Source: Dehalococcoidia bacterium UBA2979 (GTDB taxonomy: Bacteria > Chloroflexota > Dehalococcoidia > UBA2979). Taken from it: a stretch of DNA of 12,043 bases. The position numbers were made by a program, and so were the translations under genes. Each line of letters starts with the position of its first letter. Positions within the stretch are counted from its first letter, which is position 1. The notes beneath the pieces are model-generated. The model was given only the letters and a program-made list of their open reading frames with translations, did no database searches and was not told the origin of the DNA. Below are positions 6,999 to 12,043 of this stretch, piece by piece. Location: positions 1,587 to 13,629 of the forward strand of contig DEAP01000029.1 in assembly GCA_002348225.1 (NCBI GenBank). The letters are read 5' to 3'.

Positions 6999-7937
6999 CT
7001 ACGTTACAGTTTCGCCTAATTCAGACTTATAGATAAGGTCTAGACACGTGCTAGACAGAGAGCTCTGATTATCGTCTGTGACATCGATCCAATGAATTCG
7101 CGGATCATTTGCTCTAAACCAGCCTGCCTGCGATCGAATAAGCCGATGCGTCGAAGTTTTCACTGCATCAATTGCCTGCGACTCGGTAATCTCGCCACTC
7201 AATACCGCGATAGCTTCTCTGTATCCGATAGCCCGGAAACCATCCGCGGAACCCCCAAATTGCTCCACCAATAATTTGACTTCTGACATAAGTCCATTAG
7301 CAAACATGTAGTCAACACGTATATCTGCTCTACGGTAGATGTCTTCCCTACTCCACTGAAGTCCAATGATGAATTCTTGATAGTTAGGTTTGATGGTTGC
7401 CTTCGGAGGTACGGGAAGTCCCGTCGATTCGACAATTTCGAGTGCCCGGATAATTCTCGAATGATTGTTAGGATGAATTCGTTCGGCTGATTTAGGGTCA
7501 CGATCTTTTAGCATTTGATGTAGGTCCACACCGCCGCGTGTAACAAGTGACTGGAGTTGCTCTCTGTATATCTTATCGGGCGGGACTCGGGGACTTTGCC
7601 TACCCTCCAGTAATGACCACACGTACTGGCCGGTTCCTCCCACTAGAATCGGAATCTTGCGCCTAGCCCATATGTCTTCGATTCTGGTGGTTGCTTGCGA
7701 GATCCAGTCCACCAGAGTCCATTCTTGATCGGGGCTGACCACCTCGATCAGATGATGAGGGATATCTCGTTTTTCATCGATGCTCGGTAAAGCTGTACCT
7801 ATTTTCATCCCTTGTCGGACCTGTGCAGAATCTGCCGATACCACCTCACCTCCGAGTGTCTCGCAAAGCTCGACCGCAAGCGTGGTTTTACCAGAAGCTG
7901 TTGGGCCCACAATAACTATCAAGGGAGTCTTGGTCAT
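6999..7937 (-). CDS. miaA: tRNA dimethylallyltransferase MiaA
   Basis: MiaA transfers the dimethylallyl group to N6 of adenosine 37 in tRNAs that read codons starting with U. The 312-residue protein has the expected P-loop GPTASGKT (11-18), the SADSAQV loop with Asp36, a conserved PHHLIEV (60-66), PILVGGTGQYVWSLLEG (96-112), the ARIHPN-like RIHPNN segment, GYREAIAVL and the C-terminal RSQAGWFR. The stretch that normally reads Q-V-Y-R-G-M-D-I-G-T-A-K reads QVRQGMKIGTALP here: a tyrosine that is usual in the family is arginine (Arg41, codon 7815-7817). The prenyl donor comes from the same C5 pool used by the polyprenyl synthase at the start of the run. It follows tpiA by 3 nt, so the pair is probably translationally linked. 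Confidence 0.95.
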   Translation of the reverse strand: MTKTPLIVIVGPTASGKTTLAVELCETLGGEVVSADSAQVRQGMKIGTALPSIDEKRDIPHHLIEVVSPDQEWTLVDWISQATTRIEDIWARRKIPILVGGTGQYVWSLLEGRQSPRVPPDKIYREQLQSLVTRGGVDLHQMLKDRDPKSAERIHPNNHSRIIRALEIVESTGLPVPPKATIKPNYQEFIIGLQWSREDIYRRADIRVDYMFANGLMSEVKLLVEQFGGSADGFRAIGYREAIAVLSGEITESQAIDAVKTSTHRLIRSQAGWFRANDPRIHWIDVTDDNQSSLSSTCLDLIYKSELGETVT

Positions 7938-7940
7938 GGC

Positions 7941-8723
7941 CTACACCGTGAAAGCACCACAAATATCTATGAAATCACCTGCGTTAAGAGAAGCTCCGCC
8001 CACCAAAGCACCATCGAGGTGTGATATTTCTGAAATTCCTGCCACATTGTCCGGAGAAACAGAACCGCCATATTGAAGACGGATTTCATCAGCCCGATCA
8101 CTATATTTGCCTAATTCTCCTCTGATAAATTCAATTCGGTCAGATATCTCACCCACTGATGCCACCCGACCCGTCCCTATCGCCCATACTGGCTCGTAAG
8201 CCAATACGAATCGCCTTGGATCATCGTGCACTGAATTTCTTAGAGATTCGCCGTCTGCACCAGCGAACACTTCAGCTATTTGCCTCCCAAGCACTCGATT
8301 AGTTTCGCCATCTGCTGCCTCTGATTCGTTCTCACCTATGCAATAAGTGACTAGCATTTCTTTCGTAAGGGCATCGGTAATCTGAGCGGAAAATTTCGTT
8401 GCCGTGTCCCCAAATACCGTTCGTCGCTCAGAGTGGCCCACAAGGACCATAGAACATACTTCGGTCAGCATTTCAGTGTTGACAGCTCCGGTATATGCTC
8501 CATTTGGTCCAGGATAACTGTCTTGCGCCCCCACGATAATTTCCTGACTCGCAACTATCTCTGATACTTCACTTAGCCAAACATACGGAATAAATAACAC
8601 AATTTCTGCTGTCAGATTGGTCTCTGAAGACAAACGAGCTATTGTAGAGCTAAGGTTCCGGGCTTCCTCCCGAGAGGTATTCATCTTCCAATTACCACTA
8701 ATAATCGGTATTCGCGAATGCAT
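7941..8723 (-). CDS. tpiA: Triosephosphate isomerase
   Basis: TpiA interconverts dihydroxyacetone phosphate and glyceraldehyde 3-phosphate. Starting at ATG 8723 the protein has 260 residues, near the usual 250, and begins MHSRIPIISGNWKMN as expected of the family. The key residues are Asn11 and Lys13 in NWKMN, the catalytic His97 in VGHSERR, the catalytic Glu177 in AYEPVWAIGTGR at loop 6, and YGGSV (218-222) for phosphate binding. The frame is open to an ATG at 8762, but that start would overlap apgM by 38 nt; ATG 8723 lies 1 nt after the apgM stop and has GGTG 6 nt before it. It follows apgM and precedes miaA, which starts 3 nt after its stop. The gene pairs functionally with pgk and apgM upstream. 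Confidence 0.95.
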   Translation of the reverse strand: MHSRIPIISGNWKMNTSREEARNLSSTIARLSSETNLTAEIVLFIPYVWLSEVSEIVASQEIIVGAQDSYPGPNGAYTGAVNTEMLTEVCSMVLVGHSERRTVFGDTATKFSAQITDALTKEMLVTYCIGENESEAADGETNRVLGRQIAEVFAGADGESLRNSVHDDPRRFVLAYEPVWAIGTGRVASVGEISDRIEFIRGELGKYSDRADEIRLQYGGSVSPDNVAGISEISHLDGALVGGASLNAGDFIDICGAFTV

Positions 8724-8724
8724 A

Positions 8725-9930
8725 TCACGCACCATATTTAGCAAGTTTGCCGGCATGGGCAAGGGTCAGAGGCATTAATTCTTTGGCCGGGAATAGTCCG
8801 AGTTCGCCACCAATGGCCGCTCGCTCACCGAACGAATCAGTCAAATCTGATCGCGCATCTTTCCCATGAATTAGTACTGGAACAGGGTGCCACGAATGAG
8901 CCGCCATCACAGCTGGAGTTGAATGATCACCTGCCACAACCACTACATCAGGTTCTAACGCCAACATTTCGGGCACGCTTTTGTCAAATTCTTCGATGGC
9001 TTGTACTTTCGCACCGAAGTCACCATCCTCACCCGCACTATCAGCATATTTGTAGTGCATGAAGAAGAATTCATAATCGTCCCACTGGTTTTCTAATTGC
9101 TTAATTTGATCATTGATAGTCAAACCCGCATCAACTATTTCCATTCCCACTAGTGAGGCAACGCCTCGATACATCGGGTACACCGCACATGCCGCCGAGC
9201 GCATCTTCCATATCTCAGAAAAGTCAGGGAGTGTTGGCCGTGTCGACCAACCACGCAACAAGAGTCCGTTTCCTCGATCACGTCCGGACAACCTCTCGTG
9301 CGCAGCGTTAACCCACCGCCGCACCACAGATGCCGTCCGCTCAGCCTGAATTGTGCCGTTTAGTGGTTTGCAAGTGAGGGCAGCGACGTTCTCCTGTTGT
9401 GGATCAGTTTCGCTAATATCGTCAGACAATTCATCGCCTCGGAAAATCACTACAAAGCGTTGTTCTCGCACTGCTAATACGTGGGTGGAAATTTGGTCTA
9501 ACGCGATATCTGAGAGTGACTCACAGACCCGTGCTGTGATTTCAGTATCGAGTCGGCCCGCCCGCCGATCAGTGATTAGGCCTTCCGATGATAAATCGCA
9601 CAAATTTCCGCGCGCTGCTAAATCGTTCGTCGTGAGGGTGAAGTCAATACCGGTCGCCTCAAGAGCGCCTCGGCCTATCTCATATGTAAGTGGGTCATAA
9701 CCAAACAACGCCAAGTGGCCCGGTCCTGAACCTGGCGTTATACCGAATCCGACCGGTAAAGTTCTTCCTTGAGAACCCTCAGATGCAAGTCTGTCAAGAT
9801 TGGGAGTGGCAGCAGCTTCGAGAGCAGTCTCTCCGGTGGGACCAGGCAGTCCCCCTAAACCATCAATTACACAAAACAAAACTTTTTGTTCTGAGGGTTG
9901 GGAAAGTCTTTTGATCAGTTCAATATCCAT
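8725..9930 (-). CDS. apgM: 2,3-bisphosphoglycerate-independent phosphoglycerate mutase, archaeal type (ApgM)
   Basis: ApgM interconverts 3- and 2-phosphoglycerate, and belongs to the alkaline-phosphatase superfamily with two metal ions. The 401-residue length is right for the family. Visible are the metal-binding Asp23 in DGLGG, TPNLDRLA (42-49), the nucleophile serine in TPGSGPGHLALFGYDP (Ser68), IGRGALEA (85-92), ITDRRAGR (119-126) and the second metal cluster: Asp297 in KYADSAGED, Asp335-His336 in AGDHSTP, and His348 in SWHPVP. The residue four after Asp297, usually His (AGHDGD), is Glu301 here (AGEDGD). Adjacent pgk and tpiA support a glycolytic role. Some related bacterial proteins have been proposed to act on homoserine instead; I think that less likely here. 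No strong ribosome binding site precedes the ATG, 35 nt after pgk. Confidence 0.93.
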   Translation of the reverse strand: MDIELIKRLSQPSEQKVLFCVIDGLGGLPGPTGETALEAAATPNLDRLASEGSQGRTLPVGFGITPGSGPGHLALFGYDPLTYEIGRGALEATGIDFTLTTNDLAARGNLCDLSSEGLITDRRAGRLDTEITARVCESLSDIALDQISTHVLAVREQRFVVIFRGDELSDDISETDPQQENVAALTCKPLNGTIQAERTASVVRRWVNAAHERLSGRDRGNGLLLRGWSTRPTLPDFSEIWKMRSAACAVYPMYRGVASLVGMEIVDAGLTINDQIKQLENQWDDYEFFFMHYKYADSAGEDGDFGAKVQAIEEFDKSVPEMLALEPDVVVVAGDHSTPAVMAAHSWHPVPVLIHGKDARSDLTDSFGERAAIGGELGLFPAKELMPLTLAHAGKLAKYGA

Positions 9931-9965
9931 AAAGCCAGTTTATAGGGTTAACACGAACCACACTA

Positions 9966-11153
9966 TCATTCAGAGTCGAGTAACACTTCCACGCCAGGAA
10001 GATTGATCCCTTCGAGCATCTGTAGGGACGCTCCTCCGCCCGTTGACACATGTGAAAGCCTGCCACCGACGCCAGCTTTTGACACTGCTGCAGCTGTTTC
10101 GCCGCCACCAACGACAGTGGTTGCTCCTACGGAGTCCGCAAGAATTCTAGCAATTTCAATACTCCCCGTATCGAATGGGCTCCGTTCAAACAAACCAACC
10201 GGACCATTCCAAACGATAGTTTTCATCGGCTTAAGTGCTTCTCGAATGTCTTCGACGGTTTGTCGCCCGAGATCAAGTATTCGGAAGCCAGGAGGTACTC
10301 GATTGACCGACACAGTACTTACGGTAGATCCGCTCGAATCAGAAACTACAACGTCAGTAGGCAAAACTAACTTGAGGTCACGTCTACCTGATGCGATGCG
10401 CATGAGAGACAGGGCATCGTCAATCCTAGATTCTTCGACAAGAGAATCACCAACGTCGATGCCTTGGCCTTGCAGAAATGTATTGGCGATACCCCCACCG
10501 ACACAGATGACATCCGCTTGATCAGCCAGGTGGCCCAGTATCCGCAACTTTTCCGCAACTTTTCCGCCTCCGAGAATTATTCCAAATGGTCTCTCAATTG
10601 ACTCAGTAACTCGACTCAAGTAATCGAGCTCCTTCTGCATTAACAGACCGGATATTGCCGGCAAATAAAAACCGACCCCAACTACTGAGGCGTGTGCACG
10701 GTGAGCCGTCCCAAAAGCGTCTGATACAAAGACATCGGCTAACGATGCCAATTCTCTTGCAAAACCTGGATCGTTAGCTTCCTCACCCTCATAGAATCGA
10801 ACGTTCTCTAGCAGCACTATCTCGCCGCCTGCAAGTTTAGTCACAGCTTTCTTGACCTCAGGGCCTATCGCTTCATCTAAAGCATTTACTTCCTGCCCCA
10901 AGAGCTTTGATAGGTGAGCGGCTACAGGTTGATTTCGTAACTCATCGACAAACTCTCCGTTAGGTCTGCCTCTATGCGAACAGATGACGATTCGTGCTTC
11001 TTTGTCTTGGAGAGCTCTAATGGTTGGAATCGATTCTTTGAGACGGTGATCATCAAGGATTTCACCCGAATCATCAAACTGTACGTTGTAATCGACTCTG
11101 AGTAGAACTGTTTTCCCCTGGAGATCAATATCCGCGATCGTTTGTTTCGTCAT
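9966..11153 (-). CDS. pgk: Phosphoglycerate kinase
   Basis: Pgk transfers phosphate between 1,3-bisphosphoglycerate and ADP in lower glycolysis. The 395-residue protein has the family's full set of signatures: LLRVDYNVQFD (17-27), SHRGRPNG (59-66) for 3-phosphoglycerate, LLENVRFYEGEEAND (114-128), DAFGTAHRAHAS (145-156), GGGKVAEK (195-202) with Lys198, VWNGPVGLFE (314-323), the nucleotide-site GGGETAA (349-355) and STGGGASLQMLEG (370-382). Two small departures are GGGKVAEK for the more usual GGAKVSDK, and GGGET (Glu352) where GGGDT or GGGDS is standard. AGGGA 8 nt before the ATG at 11153 is a reasonable ribosome binding site. It follows the polyprenyl synthase by 53 nt and leads into apgM after 35 nt. 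Confidence 0.96.
   Translation of the reverse strand: MTKQTIADIDLQGKTVLLRVDYNVQFDDSGEILDDHRLKESIPTIRALQDKEARIVICSHRGRPNGEFVDELRNQPVAAHLSKLLGQEVNALDEAIGPEVKKAVTKLAGGEIVLLENVRFYEGEEANDPGFARELASLADVFVSDAFGTAHRAHASVVGVGFYLPAISGLLMQKELDYLSRVTESIERPFGIILGGGKVAEKLRILGHLADQADVICVGGGIANTFLQGQGIDVGDSLVEESRIDDALSLMRIASGRRDLKLVLPTDVVVSDSSGSTVSTVSVNRVPPGFRILDLGRQTVEDIREALKPMKTIVWNGPVGLFERSPFDTGSIEIARILADSVGATTVVGGGETAAAVSKAGVGGRLSHVSTGGGASLQMLEGINLPGVEVLLDSE
10542..10567 (+). repeat. 11-bp tandem direct repeat inside pgk
   Basis: CCGCAACTTTT occurs twice in succession (10542-10552 and 10553-10563), followed by CCGC of a partial third copy. On the coding strand it lies in the GGGKVAEKL segment (about residues 196-203). 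Because 11 is not a multiple of three, loss or gain of one unit would shift the frame. Confidence 0.9.
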
Positions 11154-11206
11154 CTATTCAGTCCCTGAGTCTAACCTACGACACAATTGATAGCACTCAT
11201 AAAATT

Positions 11207-12043
11207 TTAGCTCACTCTGCCCACTAGAAGGTCAGAAAATTCCTGCAGTGATTGCTGATAGTTGGTCTCGAGCGGGATGGCTGACAATATCCTTCTTGCA
11301 TTATTAATTTCATCGTCGGCTCGTTGCTCGGTGAATTCTCGAGCACCCATATCAGTCAGAAGTTGAGTGAGCACCCGTACATCTGCCTCAGTTCTTGGTG
11401 GAGTTACATATTGCTCTGCAAATTCACTTCCAGATTTTGAATCGTGGTCACGGCCGTAGATAATCGGATATGTCATTTTAAGAGTTCGCAGATCATCTCC
11501 GACCGGCTTACCTGTTTGTTCAGTGTCGCCCCAGACTCCTAGCACGTCATCGATCATCTGAAAGCCTAATCCCAATGCAAGTCCAGCCTGATGAAATGCC
11601 GACACCACATTCTTCGGAGCACCAGCCAATAGAGCACCGCATGAAAGTGGCGCAGCGAACATAGCTGCTGTTTTGCCAAGTGCCATTTCTATATATTCAG
11701 ATTCAGTGACGTCTACTCGATCCTCAAAGTCGATATCCATTTGTTGGCCCTCGACCAATCTAAGGCAAGTTTCGTCAAGAATTTTCATACTCTCCAGAAC
11801 TACTCCAGGGCTAAACCCATTTTCGACAAGTCGATATTGTGCAGTTCGCGCGATCGCAAACATTCCGTCACCAGTGTTGATCGCCTGAGCCAAACCTGCA
11901 AACGTCCAGAGGGTTGCTCGTCCACGACGTGTCTCACTTTCATCTTCAACATCGTCATGTAGTAGAGAGAAATTATGTATTAGTTCGATAGACGCGGCAA
12001 GCGGGGCAAATCTCAACAGAACTTCGTGACTAGCACCGCATAC
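11207..12043 (-). CDS. Polyprenyl diphosphate synthase (IspA/IdsA-type), C-terminal 278 residues; cut by right edge
   Basis: The frame is open to the window end, so about 45 N-terminal residues of an expected 320-330 are missing. An in-frame TTG at 12016 is not a credible start, because conserved family sequence (RFAPLAASIELIHNFSLLHDD) begins there. The first Asp-rich motif is DDVED (residues 30-34 of the visible part) with RRG after it, then EGQQMDIDFE (98-107), the second motif IDDVLGVWGD (164-173) and TGKPVGDDLRTLK (177-189). The enzyme joins isopentenyl diphosphate to an allylic diphosphate, giving a C15-C20 or longer chain; the chain length cannot be told from what is visible. DDVLG instead of DDVLD in the second motif is seen in the actinobacterial-type geranylgeranyl synthases. 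It is the first visible gene of the minus-strand run. Confidence 0.92.
   Translation of the reverse strand, partial: VCGASHEVLLRFAPLAASIELIHNFSLLHDDVEDESETRRGRATLWTFAGLAQAINTGDGMFAIARTAQYRLVENGFSPGVVLESMKILDETCLRLVEGQQMDIDFEDRVDVTESEYIEMALGKTAAMFAAPLSCGALLAGAPKNVVSAFHQAGLALGLGFQMIDDVLGVWGDTEQTGKPVGDDLRTLKMTYPIIYGRDHDSKSGSEFAEQYVTPPRTEADVRVLTQLLTDMGAREFTEQRADDEINNARRILSAIPLETNYQQSLQEFSDLLVGRVS

Noticed and set aside
8724..8762. tpiA start at ATG 8762, or at ATG 8735
   Set aside because: Both overlap apgM, and the extra residues precede the family's usual beginning (M..R.PIISGNWKMN). ATG 8723 fits the family and follows the apgM stop by 1 nt.
9353..9700. 115-codon plus-strand open frame opposite apgM
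   Set aside because: It is antisense to apgM, without a ribosome binding site or domain signature.
10003..10521. 172-codon plus-strand open frame opposite pgk
   Set aside because: It is antisense to a complete pgk with all family motifs, has no recognisable domain, and its Pro/Ser/Thr-rich composition is typical of a mirror of a conserved gene.
11200..11209. Palindrome TAAAATTTTA at the end of the prenyl synthase gene as a terminator
   Set aside because: It is a short all-AT palindrome without a GC stem, and pgk follows in the same direction after 53 nt, so a terminator is not supported.
11524..11553. Second Asp-rich motif of the prenyl synthase (DDVLG) taken as a damaged active site
   Set aside because: DDxLG-WGD forms are well known in actinobacterial-type geranylgeranyl synthases; the first motif and the GKPVGDD segment are intact, so this is a normal variant.

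Overview
The window carries twelve protein-coding genes and almost no free DNA. It reads as a chromosomal fragment of a free-living bacterium with moderate GC. The gene set is an archaeal-type phosphoglycerate mutase next to pgk and tpiA, the diaminopimelate-aminotransferase (DapL) branch of lysine synthesis with dapF, a short-chain polyprenyl synthase with a DDVLG second motif, and a large FtsX-like permease. This would suit a Chloroflexota (Dehalococcoidia/SAR202-like) genome, but that assignment is an inference from gene content and has not been tested.

Layout. (1) Positions 1-1469, minus strand: the N-terminal 489 residues of a large ABC-transporter permease that runs off the left edge. 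(2) 1470-1563: a short divergent intergenic region, AT-rich, with a strong Shine-Dalgarno before the next gene. (3) 1564-2686, plus strand: a two-gene unit, a 74-residue acidic protein with a DUF2795-like look and an unrecognised protein of about 295 residues. (4) 2683-12043, minus strand: a tightly packed run of nine genes read right to left: polyprenyl diphosphate synthase (cut by the right edge), pgk, apgM, tpiA, miaA, dapF, a GNAT acetyltransferase, dapL and hflX. Gaps within the run are from 1 to about 53 nt, and dapF and the GNAT gene overlap by ATGA. The run therefore looks like one operon whose main promoter lies beyond the right edge.

How the genes fit together. Pgk, ApgM and TpiA are three steps of lower glycolysis/gluconeogenesis. 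DapL makes LL-diaminopimelate and DapF epimerises it to the meso form, for lysine and, if the organism has it, peptidoglycan. MiaA prenylates adenosine 37 of tRNA using dimethylallyl diphosphate, and the polyprenyl synthase draws on the same C5 pool. HflX is a ribosome-associated GTPase. The GNAT gene between dapF and dapL has no assigned substrate.

Most of the window is ordinary housekeeping. The parts least explained are the plus-strand pair at 1564-2686, the GNAT gene, and a few unusual residues in otherwise canonical enzymes (ApgM, Pgk, MiaA). I saw no tRNA, rRNA, CRISPR array, insertion sequence or attachment site.
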